A DNA stretch of 64,000 bases from Clavelina lepadiformis (Eukaryota; Chordata; Ascidiacea; Aplousobranchia; Clavelinidae): positions 14,322,001 through 14,386,000 of the forward strand of contig NC_135240.1 of the NCBI RefSeq assembly GCF_947623445.1, in the 5' to 3' direction. The notes beneath the pieces are model-generated. The model was not told where the DNA came from. It did no database searches and saw only the letters and a program-made list of their open reading frames with translations. The position numbers were made by a program, and so were the translations under genes. Positions 1 to 9,739 of the stretch are shown here, piece after piece; position 1 is the stretch's first letter; each line of letters begins with the position of its first letter.

Positions 1-43
1 CCAAAAATCTTTCTTTAAGTCTTTTACTTGTAACACGTTTCAG

Positions 44-336
44 GTTTGGACCACAGCATTTCGGCCGAGATTGGTGCTATTTTTGGTTATAATAAGTTCA
101 AATATGGAAGAGAGAGCGAATATGAACTTTCCAAAATGGACGCTTCATTTAAAGACATTGAACGTGAGGAAAAAAGAAGGTATGGTGTTTTGTATGATAA
201 TATCACTGACAATTCGAATCATGTCAGCATTTCGTTTAATGAAACTCGTATGTTTTTAAGCTTGCGCATAGCTCAAGAGGAAGATGCGAGAGAAGCAAAA
301 TTAGAAGAAGAGAGGAACAGAAAAAGGAGAAAATAA
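44..336 (+). CDS. 3'-terminal exon of an unrecognised gene (partial)
   Basis: A splice acceptor (pyrimidine-rich tract ending in CAG at 41-43) is followed by an open frame that needs two bases to complete its first codon (first full codon at 46) and ends at TAA 334-336. About 96 residues are visible. They are charged, with a glutamate/lysine/arginine-rich C-terminus (EEERNRKRRK) that looks helical or coiled-coil; no signal peptide or membrane segment is visible. A canonical AATAAA lies 200 bases past the stop. The rest of the gene lies off the left edge of the window. I do not recognise the family. Calling this a real exon rests on the acceptor, the open frame, the higher GC than its flanks, and the polyadenylation signal. 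Confidence 0.6.
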
Positions 337-534
337 CAAGTGCAATATCAACAATATTGTTTGTAATATTTATCGTGTTTGTCCTAGCTTGTTTTGTTGC
401 ACCATGACCACTGATGTATGGCATTTTCTTGCCAAGGTGCCCGTATTATTGCTGCCAGGGGGATGGTCTTTTTGCTGCTAATTTGTTTTTGTTTTTTGCT
501 GCAATTTGCTTGGCTTAAAGTCGACGTGGATTGT

Positions 535-540
535 AATAAA
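535..540 (+). promoter_or_regulatory. Polyadenylation signal AATAAA for the gene ending at 336
   Basis: Canonical AATAAA about 200 bases after the stop codon of the terminal exon, a plausible 3' UTR length for a compact invertebrate gene. Cleavage-site evidence is lacking. Confidence 0.5.
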
Positions 541-1565
541 CGTGCCTCAGAAACATGTCTTTTCCATCGTACATTATCATGAACTGCGGTTTTTTAAGAT
601 TTGACTTTGGCGACTGCGAAGAAGTTTTAAGAGACCGCAGTTATGTTAACTAAGTATGTGAAATTAACCATGGCGGCTTAAACAAATTATTTATTGTTAA
701 CGCCAAAATACAGCAACTACTAAATATATTTTCTGATATAAGTTAATCTAAAACATAAACACTACGCCGCTGAATACAGCGTTCGGCATATCCGTTTTCC
801 TAACTATTGTAACTGCCTAAACTTTGACACGTGAAATATGTGACGAAAACTCTGCACGTCACATTGAAATATGTGACGTGCAGATGGCAAAATACTTACC
901 TTTCTAAATAATTAATCGGTATCCGTTATGACGTGGTAATACGTTTAATGTGTGTCATTGTGCTGAAAGGTTATTGCGGTGTAGCCTATGTTTTAAAGGT
1001 CTGGCATACAACTTGATAAATTTCAAACAAAGTATACTGAGGTACAATTGTCTCTGTGCCGCCTTTCAGTGGTGTAAAATTTGCCAGCGGACATCGGTTA
1101 AACCAAACGACAACTCACCGATAATGAATTTTTAGTCAGCGGCTTGCAAGTTGACAGGAAACTACAACATTTTCCTTTAAAATCAGCTCCATTCCAGGAG
1201 AGGCAATCCTTTCACAGAGTAAGTCGGTTTGAAACACGTTTTTCCAAAAAATGTGGCAATGCCAAGTCCAAAATATCAAGCCAAACGTCATAAAAACGCC
1301 AAATTTGAAGAAATCGTTAGGAAAAACGCCAATAAGGCAACCCCGTGCATGATAGGATTGCCTGTTCTGATACGTCATCGCTTTTTCTTTTTTCTTCCTT
1401 TTGTGTCTGAAACTCTGAACAAAAGTTGAGCTGGAATTTTCATTAATACTATAATTCACACTCACTTCAGTAGTTCAGTATATTACGCTACATTGCTGCA
1501 AACTCAATCATACCAATCACAAAAAGAGCAAAATATATGTATATTCACACTTCAACAACACAGCA
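541..1565. other. Intergenic, AT-rich, no supported gene
   Basis: Only short open frames without family resemblance or splice context are present. I looked here for the missing 3' end of the hAT element on the right and did not find a convincing inverted repeat. Confidence 0.5.
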
Positions 1566-1875
1566 TTAATGTGACACTTGATGCTGCTTGCTTTTTGAAA
1601 GTTTTTCAACATCTGGTGACAAGTCAGATGAAGCAAGAACCAGAACATTTTCTAAATGGGCGTCGGAAATGCGCGATCTTAGCTTGCTCTTCGTGAATTT
1701 CATTGTTGAAAACATTTGTTCACATGTGTACGTGCAACCAAACATCGATGCCATGTTTTTGCACTGTTGTTCAAGCTGGGATAAAGACCACTTTCAAGAA
1801 GGTACTTTTTGTAAAAGTCAAACCCTTTGTATGAAATTTTGCCTTCAATTCGTCACTCTTTGTATCTATAACGAC
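1566..1875 (-). pseudogene. hAT transposase C-terminal dimerisation region, frameshifted
   Basis: The minus-strand frame 1754-1566 contains FGCTYTCEQMFSTMKFTKSK, then a RxRISDAHLENVL segment. This is the hAT C-terminal signature seen in ZBED5, EPM2AIP1 and GTF2IRD2-like proteins (FGSTYxCEQ..FS.MK..KSK.R....D.HL). Further upstream (1755-1875) the homology continues in other frames (DELKAKFHTKG, then FYKKYLLESGLYPSLNN), so at least two frameshifts interrupt it. The copy therefore cannot encode an active transposase. Family homology is recalled, not searched. Confidence 0.75.
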
Positions 1876-2143
1876 TAGTCTAGTCTACAGACAATCTCGT
1901 ACTTAGTACGAGATACTAGTCTACCGCCTTCGCACCAGTTTTATGGCGTAACAATAGACTAGTCACTAGTACGACGTACTTATGGCGCAACAATACCACA
2001 ATTTTTTCAAACAGTGCTAACACTGCAGTATGAAACTCAATAAGAAACGGCGGGCCGTATTCTTGTGATAACTAATTAATATGTCTCGGGCCGGACGATT
2101 GCGCCTGGCGGGCCGGATCCGGCCCGTAGGTTGCCGACCCTTG
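1566..2143 (-). mobile_element. Internally deleted hAT DNA transposon
   Basis: The right end carries a hAT-type terminal repeat, read on the minus strand as CAAGGGTCGGCAACCT (2143 to 2128), followed by a GGCCCG-rich subterminal region. Inward of it, only the C-terminal part of a transposase (about 1566-1875) remains, so the N-terminal and central coding parts have been deleted. A 10+10 inverted repeat (1894-1914) and several CTAGT motifs lie between. The opposite terminal repeat and the target duplication were not found, so the left boundary is set at the transposase stop. The TIR type and the GGCCCG-rich subterminal sequence are typical of animal hAT (Charlie/ZBED-like) elements. Confidence 0.7.
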
Positions 2144-2831
2144 GTTTACTGCTCAGTAAATGACATGCTGCAGTTCATGACGTAATGAACAGCAGACTGT
2201 CATTTCTTGTGTAGCACGTCTGTTGTTATTGGTGGCTGCTGAAATATGGATAGCTGGCTGTTTGTTTATATCAAGGGTATTAAAGAGTATCAAGACTTGA
2301 AAATAAATTACGCTATCCTCACCCACACAATTTTTAAATATATGTATTCAAAAATATATACGAAACATATAAACACTACAATAGGCCTATTCTTTTTTAA
2401 AAATCAATGTACATTTTTCTTGTATAAATCCACATAAGCCGCTCACTTTGTTTAAAAACAAACTTGGTACTACTGATCACTTCACGAACAGCAGCCTATC
2501 TGTTACTGAGTCAGCAAGCAGCAGCAGTAGCCGCTATTTAAAAACAGCATACGCACTTTTGGTTTTGAGTCTGCCTCTAAATTTGGATGAGAATCAATGA
2601 ATATTTATTCGACTGACAACGTAAGGTGTTGTGTTAGGAAAGATAAACTTATAGTTATAATTGCAAGTATTAGTATTAGCCTTGGTATGGACTAAACAAA
2701 TATTGAATAGTTGCACACTAGGTTAGCCGTTTCACACCTGAACACTTGAGTTGTTGAAAACCTTTCTTGGAACATCCATGGATGTCATGTGTACATGACA
2801 TGACATGTGCATGTACATGTCATGTGCACAT
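2144..2831. other. Intergenic, with CATG-rich palindromic cluster at its right end
   Basis: No gene seen. 2771-2834 is a run of overlapping ACATG/CATGT palindromes, including the perfect 16-base palindrome GTCATGTGCACATGAC at 2819-2834. It directly abuts the LINE remnant. Confidence 0.5.
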
Positions 2832-3743
2832 GACCACCTTGTTGCAAAAACTATGAATAAATCTCAGCATAGTCAGAAAAATCAAACCCTATTTAAATGA
2901 AGAAAAACGAACTATCCTTTACCACTCTTTAATGGAAAGTTATATTCGATATTGCATACCTGTGCGGAAGCATGGTCAGAGGTCTTTAATAAACAAGTTA
3001 AAAATCAAGTAAATCACAAGTACAAAAAATCTGTAATAATTTTGAAGAAATGATAACAGGAAGCAAGAAGAACAGTACGCTGTTGTCAATTGAGAGTTTG
3101 TTTAGTCTAAGCCCTAAACAGGTGTACTTTGATCCATAAATTTAGGCAACAAAATTTACCCTCTTGTTTTAACGACTATTTTAATAAAAAACCATACATA
3201 AATACTAGAAATACTTCTAAATCTTACACTTCACCTTTTTTCAGCAAGCAGGTCACTCAACAGTCTGTAAAATATTGTGGACCAAAACAATGGAATACTT
3301 TACCAGGCTCTGTAAGAGAACTTACATTAGATTTGCCATACGTCAGGATTTTCCCTGACATGTCAGGGAATTTAGTGTTCAAATCTGCGTCAGGGAGAAA
3401 TGCTAAAATGTGCTTAAAAGTTCGGAATTTTTTGAAATTGTATTTTAGTCCAAGTTTTTCTAGGTTGCCACTTTTATTCCAACTCATTCGAACTTTTTTC
3501 TGTATTGCAATGCAACATTTCTTTGCTGTTTTTGTATTGTTTGGCGTTTTTTCTTCTTTTACAAAAACAATGGCAGCAATGTACTTCGGTAATATTCTAA
3601 AGTTAGTCAATGCAATTGAGGTAAGTTTGTCAGGGATTGCGCATTATCAAATATGGTAACCCTAAACTTACATCAACTAGCCTACTCTTTTTAGTAACAA
3701 ATTAAAAGCATATTTACTAAAGAGACAGTCCAAGAACATGTAA
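2832..3743 (+). pseudogene. LINE (jockey/CR1-like) ORF2 C-terminal remnant, interrupted
   Basis: 2889-2963 reads YLNEEKRTILYHSLMESYI..YCIPVW, the post-polymerase region of jockey/CR1-type non-LTR reverse transcriptases. 3129-3327 continues with SVKYCGPKQWNTLPGSVREL, the conserved KYxGPxxWNxLP motif near the ORF2 C-terminus. The homology stops at 3327, is split by a 337-bp insertion, and resumes after 3673 with a K-AYLLKRQSKNM tail and a stop at 3741-3743. Stop codons and at least one single-base frameshift elsewhere show this is a dead 5'-truncated copy. Confidence 0.75.
3328..3664. mobile_element. 337-bp DNA element nested in the LINE, 9-bp target duplication
   Basis: The insert is bounded by short inverted ends, TAGATTTGCCATAC on the left and, read inward from the right, TAGGGTTACCATAT. 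It is flanked by perfect 9-bp direct repeats AACTTACAT (3319-3327 and 3665-3673). Removing the insert plus one repeat rejoins LINE coding sequence, which independently confirms the boundaries. A 9-bp duplication suggests a Mutator-type element, but the inverted ends are short and no transposase is visible, so the superfamily is uncertain. Confidence 0.75.
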
Positions 3744-3892
3744 TCTGACTGGCAGCTACTCGACTAACTCACTTTTACTAATCACTGTAATGCAATTGTA
3801 CTTATGAGCACTTATACAACTTTGTATTTTACGGCTTTCTCATAAACACTTACTTACGTTCACATTCCCAGAATGTTTATTAACTTGCTCCA

Positions 3893-4546
3893 TTTTATTT
3901 GTTACCCAAAATTCACAAAACTAATAACCCTGGCCGATCTATAATTTCTGGCAACGGTACACTCACAGAGATGATATCTGGCTTGGTAGAAGGCGTATTA
4001 AAACTATACGCATCCAGCAGCAACAGCTACATCCAAGACATTACTGATTTTCTAAAAAAACTTGAATCAGTGGGAGATCCACCTGATGACACCATCCTGG
4101 CGACCATGGATGTGAAATCACTGTATACAAAAATTCCTCACGAAGCCCGTCTTCAGGCCATCCGTTGTAGTCTTCCGCCTAACGACACCTCTATCGTTAC
4201 TGAATCTTTAACTGAATTTATTTTGGAACACAATTAGCCTACTTCATTTTTGAAAACAAAGTTTATCTTCAAAAGAAAGGTACAGCTATGGGAACTCGCA
4301 TGGCACTCCAGGACGCCAATATGTTTATGGCTCGACTCGAAGAGCATATTCGATTTCCCTCCGAAGCCACTCCTTTATTTGCGATGTATTGATGATATAT
4401 TCATGATCTGGACTCACGGTTACGATAATCTTGTCCAATTTTCGGAGGCCCTCAACTCTAAACATTCTAACATCCAATTGACGTTGGAATGGTCCAAAAC
4501 GGAAGTCCACTTCTATTCAGCGACCCATTTTGCAACCCAATTATAA
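3893..4546 (+). pseudogene. Penelope-like element reverse transcriptase fragment
   Basis: The frame from 3893 reads FYLLPKIHKTNNPGR, then ISGNGTLTEMISG and ATMDVKSLYTKIPH, which match the RT motifs of Penelope-like elements (LPKIHK, VSGxGxxTExIS, DVxSLYTNIP). After a stop near 4237, the homology continues in a shifted frame around 4250-4340 (KGTAMGTRM), and again at 4380-4510 with the catalytic-region equivalent CIDDIFMIWTHG and LNSKHSNIQLTLEWSKT. The GIY-YIG endonuclease half and the 5' end are absent. Frameshifts between RT blocks make this a non-functional fragment. Confidence 0.85.
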
Positions 4547-5942
4547 TCAGACGACCCCCACTCGCGTCTTCTAAAATCTTCCAAGTCGCATGTTTTGGTT
4601 AGCTTAAAATGTAGCTAAAAACTGATAAATTTTTACTTTTTTAGCCCAAAATTGTAATCTTCAGTTTAACGGGTTATGGCAAAAAATGAAGATATGTGAT
4701 TTCATGAGATAACGGCTAAAGGCATACTAAAATCACATGCAAAATTTCGGTCAAGTCGGGACAAAGTGTTTCATCTTAGAGCACGGCCTAATTACAGGCT
4801 ACAACACTGTCAATAAACCGCTTCTAAATGGTAAATTGATATGTCTGCAAATTTTTAAGTTACCTCATATCAACTCATGTGTTTTAATTGTTGGTAGGCT
4901 ATGTAGAACTATAGCTTATAACAAAAAATCAATTGCAGCGTCAAACTAAAACCTAGCTACAGTGTAGCAAAAATCCAGAAGATTTTAAAATTTGGGGTCC
5001 TTTATTACTTTCAACTAAAAGTAGTTCAAAACAAAATTAAGCTATAGGTTTTTCTGCTTTTGTTAATATGTCAAAAGGAAAGCGGCAACGTAATGGACTT
5101 AAAATAAAACTATTTTTGTGCCACCTTGCGGCTGAACGAAATTATTGCTCTGTCCGAACTCGAATAGGTCTCAACATGAGTAACTTTCCACTACATAATA
5201 ATGATAATTTAGGAAATTGTTCAATTTATGAGCATCAATAAATTTTTCAATAGACAATTCATTAAACACACAATTCACGCATAACTGGCTTGAAAAAGTG
5301 TTGGGTTACGCTTCAAAAGATTTGAACAAAAATGCTCCATAAATAAAGCTATACACATACAGAAATTAAAAGAGTATAACATAACTATATCCGCTGAGTA
5401 TATGTAGCCTTGTGACAACCAAACCACAACCACGTGATTATATGTTACGTCATAAGTCTACGTGTGGAAAACATCTGCATCGGAAATGATCATGTGAAGA
5501 CCGCGTGATCAGAAACAGAGAGAAAAGATCTTACCTCGATTGAACTGGTACAATGATTGGTAAACACATACGTTTGAAGTCAACAACACGATGAACAGAA
5601 GAAGGATTTATGCATCACAAAGAAGTTACGTCACCATATAAACGATGCATTCCATTCACAAGACAGACAGATAGAGGAGAAATGAAAACTTAATTTTATA
5701 CCGTAAAACAAATGTATTCAAAGCAAACGTCATTACTACGATCGGGCGACTGGAAGTTATAAATAAAAAGTGTATTCTGTTTGCTGCTGTTGTGTTTATT
5801 TCCTTGCAGGCGATTAAATCAATAAGTAAGTGTGCGCTAAATTGCATTTACATGTTGATGTAAGCGGAACCACCAAACTTCACGATTAGAAGAGAAAGAG
5901 ACTCATCAGTCGACAAAAAGGATAGCTAAATCCACGACAGCT
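4547..5942. other. Intergenic, no gene; part of a dispersed repeat at 4719-4748
   Basis: AT-rich sequence without supported exons. 4719-4748 (AAGGCATACTAAAAtCACAT...) closely resembles 21856-21884, beside the hAT MITE at 21.4 kb, so both are probably pieces of one dispersed repeat. Confidence 0.4.
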
Positions 5943-5951
5943 ATCTATTGT

Positions 5952-6939
5952 GGTTCCACGACATATGACCGCGGGAAAATGACCGCGAACAAACTAACCG
6001 TGATGTAAATTGACCGCGAACAAACTAACCGGGAACAGACTTACCGGAATGAAAATTGACCGGGAGGTAAATTGACCGTGCAAGTGCTGAATTATTGTGT
6101 TTAAGTTGATGGTAGTATATGATATGTAAATATTTGTTTGTAACTATTTCCTTTGTTTTTAACAAAAATTTTTTTTATTTCAATACACATTGAAACATTT
6201 ATTGAAATTAACAGAAATATTTCCGGAAATACGAGAAATACGAGTAACAACATTAAAAGACGTTCACTGCAAAACACATATGACACTACATAATAAGGGC
6301 ACTAAAATTTACACAAACTGTTATTTGACAAATAAGGAAGTTTATTGCGCAAATTGTAGGTTGTGGGCGATGCCTCTGAGAAAATCTAATATGTCACGGT
6401 TTGCAAAATCTTCAACGATGGTTTGAAGTCGCGCATCCAGATCCTTGTATTTTCTCCTTTTGACAGGAGGCCCTTGGGCACAGAGCGCCTCAATCTTGTT
6501 TTTGTTTATGTTCTGCAATTTCCTCAAAGCTTCTATAAATTTCCAAATGGTTGGGTGTCTGGCTTCGCCATTTAACACCCGAACATCAAACAACTCGTCT
6601 AGACCGGAAAATGCATGTAACAATAGGAAATCTATGAATAAAGGTGAAAAACCCGTAGGGTCACCCTACACCCTACAAGGGGCCAAAAACTCTACGAGTG
6701 GCAACCTTGACTGCAATACACATACTGGATAGTGACTAGATAGTGAATTAGAATTTTGACCTTTTGACGGCCAATTTGTCGCCGGTTAATTTGTTCGCCG
6801 GCCAATTTATCGACGGTTAATTTTATCGCCGGCCAGTTTACGTCACGGTTAATTTGATCGCCGGCCAATTTGTTGCCGGTCAGTTGTCCACTACCAGTTG
6901 TCGCCGGTGAGTTTGTTCACGGCCATATGTCGTGATCCC
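5952..6939 (-). mobile_element. Mutator-like element (MULE) with subrepeat-filled long terminal inverted repeats
   Basis: The ends are inverted: GG..CCACGACATATG at 5952, and GGGATCACGACATATG read inward from 6939. They are flanked by perfect 9-bp duplications ATCTATTGT (5943-5951 and 6940-6948), the size typical of Mutator-superfamily insertion. Each terminal repeat consists of imperfect tandem units of about 20 bases (left about 5970-6085: TGACCG.GAACAAACTAACCG; right about 6755-6930: complement units rich in GCCGG.CAATTTGT). Between the repeats a minus-strand frame keeps the C-terminal tail of a MULE transposase. The element is under 1 kb, so it is a deletion derivative. Confidence 0.88.
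6342..6623 (-). pseudogene. MULE transposase C-terminal fragment
   Basis: A 93-residue open frame contains RHPTIWKFIEALRKLQN, then PPVKRRKYKDLDARLQTIVE and NRDILDFLRGIAHNL, ending in a stop. This is the characteristic tail following the MULE transposase domain in animal Mutator/FLYWCH-associated proteins (HPNIWKFIE..K.EQ, then a KKRKYRDRDERL-like motif and an ILDYLRGI-like motif). The catalytic DDE domain and any zinc finger are missing, so it cannot transpose alone. It lies inside the inverted repeats of the element at 5952-6939. Homology is recalled from the family. Confidence 0.8.
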
Positions 6940-7154
6940 ATCTATTGTGACGTTTAATGGACTTTGCTTAAGTCGTAACGAGTCACAGTGACGTCATAAT
7001 TACGTCAAATACGACTAGGCAACCAAATCAAAGCGTCATAGCCTACTGAACAAGTATCAATGAAATACAAAATGAAATATAGAGCTTGCGAAAGTGGCAT
7101 GTTTTACAAATCATAGGCCGACAGTCGACAGTAAAGCATGTTTATACTCTAATT

Positions 7155-7478
7155 CAGCGTGGTCCAACTGCAGGCCCGCGGGCCAAAGTTGGCCCGCGAG
7201 CACTGATTTTTTGGCCCGCCAACTGATAGTCAGCTTTGATAGTCAGCTTTGATAGTCGCTATTGTCGAGGAAGAACCTCGACCGCAGATGTCACGTTGAT
7301 CAGCATTTAATAGCTAAATTTTGAACTATTCTAATTTCTGTTCTAATAAGTTATCAATGTCACATTGTTTTTCAGTTCTAATTTCACATTTCTTCAGTTC
7401 TAATTTAAAAACATTGGCCCGCAAGATAAAAAAATTTTCTGATTTTGGCCCGCGATGAAAAGAAGTTGGACCACGCTG
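7155..7478. mobile_element. hAT-type MITE, 324 bp, 8-bp target duplication
   Basis: The terminal inverted repeats are CAGCGTGGTCCAAC at the left and GTTGGACCACGCTG at the right, perfect over 14 bases, with GGCCCGC-rich subterminal blocks. Perfect 8-bp duplications CTCTAATT (7147-7154 and 7479-7486) flank it, as expected for hAT insertion. There is no coding capacity. The CAGxGTGG TIR differs from the CAGxGGTxGxCAACC TIR of the 21.4 and 48.5 kb copies, so this is a separate hAT MITE family. Confidence 0.9.
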
Positions 7479-7816
7479 CTCTAATTGATAGAAGTATAAT
7501 AGCCTATGATAAACGTCCTCTGCACATGATAAGAACCTTTATTGGTGATTTACGTAAAAACATAAACAAAGAAAAATTTGTGGAAAATAAGAATTTAATG
7601 TATATTAAAAATTTTATAGTTGTTTTAGTCAGTTTTTTATTGAAAGTAAAAAGTTTTATTGAAAGTTTAGCAACAGAATTAGGCCACATGTATCACAGAT
7701 ATTTTTACTGTACCGTCTGTACGTAGTGTATAGCTTGCCAATACTGCACTTATAAGTCAATTAGACATATCTGACTGCAGCATAAAAGGTTTAGCCTAAT
7801 TGGCGCCAATATACAA

Positions 7817-9739
7817 TTAATTTTGATCTCTATGATTTGTATTGCTAGGTGTACGATTTACGTAACTTGGCCAACTGATACCAGTGGAGGTCATCTCAAC
7901 ATGTTGGAACTCAAGACGACGCTCTCTTTGGTTGTTTTTAAATATTAAAGCAAAAAGCAGAATTACGAGACTGGAAAATATTAGAATACAAACACCAGCG
8001 GCGATCCAAACTTTAAAACCTTTAATGAAGTTAAAAATTTTAGCTTTAATACCTTGTAAACTTAAGCTTACCATTCAGTAATGTAGTAGGCTACTGCATG
8101 GTAGAACTATTAGTGTTTAGCCGAAAGTACCATTTGTGTCGTATTCTGCTTCTGAGGTACTTGTCGGCATTACATTTGAAGTAAGGGTAAACTTGACTAT
8201 AAACGTAGTATATCTGGAAAACTCGTGTGACTCGTTAGCGTGCTGGATGATGGGTATAGAGCCTATATAGTAGAAAGCTATTGATCAAGATCTTCAAAAA
8301 TTGTTTAAATTTTTATCACAAATGACGTCAAAGTATTCACACTGGCTCGTTGGGAATTATCAAATGTGAATGTTATGTTACAAAAAGTGCTGATACTAAA
8401 CTAAAAATTTACCACTACTGGTTAAACTGGTTACCTGTACTGTTTACTTTTTCTGTATTCGGAATGATTAACACAGCACCGTTGGCAGTGGTCGACTCTT
8501 AAAAATCATAATTATCGACGATTATAACAAGTAACTAAAAATAAGTGATATCTAAAGCACAAATAACCAGTGGTATAAATGTGGGATAAATGTTTTTGTT
8601 GATGAAACACTGGTTTCTATAGTATTACACCATAACATCAATAAAAGAAAGGATGCGAAGCCCTTTAAGCTATGGTAATAAATGCTACATATATGATATC
8701 ATCATTTTATTCTCGGGATGAGAATTGATGAATGCGCTTGTAACACTAATGTATTCAGACCTGCTTTTTGTCCAAGAATAACGTTCATTTGACGGCTTAA
8801 CAAATTTCGTTTATCTACTTTTATATTTGATAAGTTCTCTCATCTTGAATTAGCAATTAATCATGGGAAAATTTTATTATTAATTTATCCGGTAAAAATA
8901 TCTTACCTGAGTTTTCATTTATAGGCTAACATGGTCTGTTAAGCTTTTAGTAATGAAATGGGGGCCGAACGTTAGTTCTAAAGTACCAGTAATACGTAAA
9001 ACGATAGCCTATACGCGATAAAGAGGAAACATAGAAACATATAGCAGCAGACCGCGAGGTCATTTTGGATACCTACACCTTATTCAATACAAAAATAGCC
9101 ATAACTTTTGGCATATACGATATATTAATATATATGCAATATATGCATCTCCAGGCTATTTTGTGAGATGTAACAGAAACGTTTTGTAAAACTTTTCCTA
9201 TATTGTTATCCAAACCTTGTTTCAGGAAAATTAAATGTGAAATTCTTTAGCCTACCTGTGAAAAAAAACGAATTTGTGTATTTCTACAATGACTGCATGC
9301 ATAAACAACAATAGAAAATTTTAGCGGTTAGGTTCAATTACCTACGATCGAAACGTTAATTGGCGGTTGTTCGGAGGAGTAAGGTGAAGTACCTGCATAC
9401 GAGGGCCCATCGATAGGCGTGAACGTTTCAAAATCTGAAAGAAAAATCTTGCATAGGCATAAAACTGTGAATAATTATTATTTTTTTATCAGTGGTTATA
9501 TGTAAAATAAGCTATTCCATTAATACTGTAGCCTATATTCGTTTGCGTAATAATTGCAAATGCTATTGATAGATGTGTGGACACGAGAAGTGGGTTATCA
9601 AAACTAAATAGTTTACTTTTATTCACACGACCAATTAAACTTACGCATACAAACTAATTGGCTTAGTTGCTGGCTTTGACAATATGGGAAACGGTAGTGC
9701 GAACAACAGAATAATGTCAAATAGATGATATCCCATCAT
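7817..9739 (-). CDS. Probable small single-pass membrane protein, 3 or more exons, unrecognised
   Basis: Three exon-like blocks on the minus strand. (1) 9739-9645 starts ATG ATG and encodes a signal-peptide-like hydrophobic start (FDIILLFALPFPILS), ending at a consensus donor GTAAGT. (2) 9434-9342, after a TTTCTTTCAG acceptor, encodes a Pro/Ser/Thr-rich stretch (FETFTPIDGPSYAG...) and ends at AG|GTAATT. (3) 8052-7817 encodes a 24-residue membrane helix (VWIAAGVCILIFSSLVILLF...) and a 40-residue polar tail ending in TAA. Blocks 2 and 3 join in phase 1. Block 1 with its best donor is one base out of phase with block 2, so a small exon is missing or a weaker donor is used. The predicted topology is type I. 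No family was recognised. It is inferred from splice sites and composition only. Confidence 0.45.
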
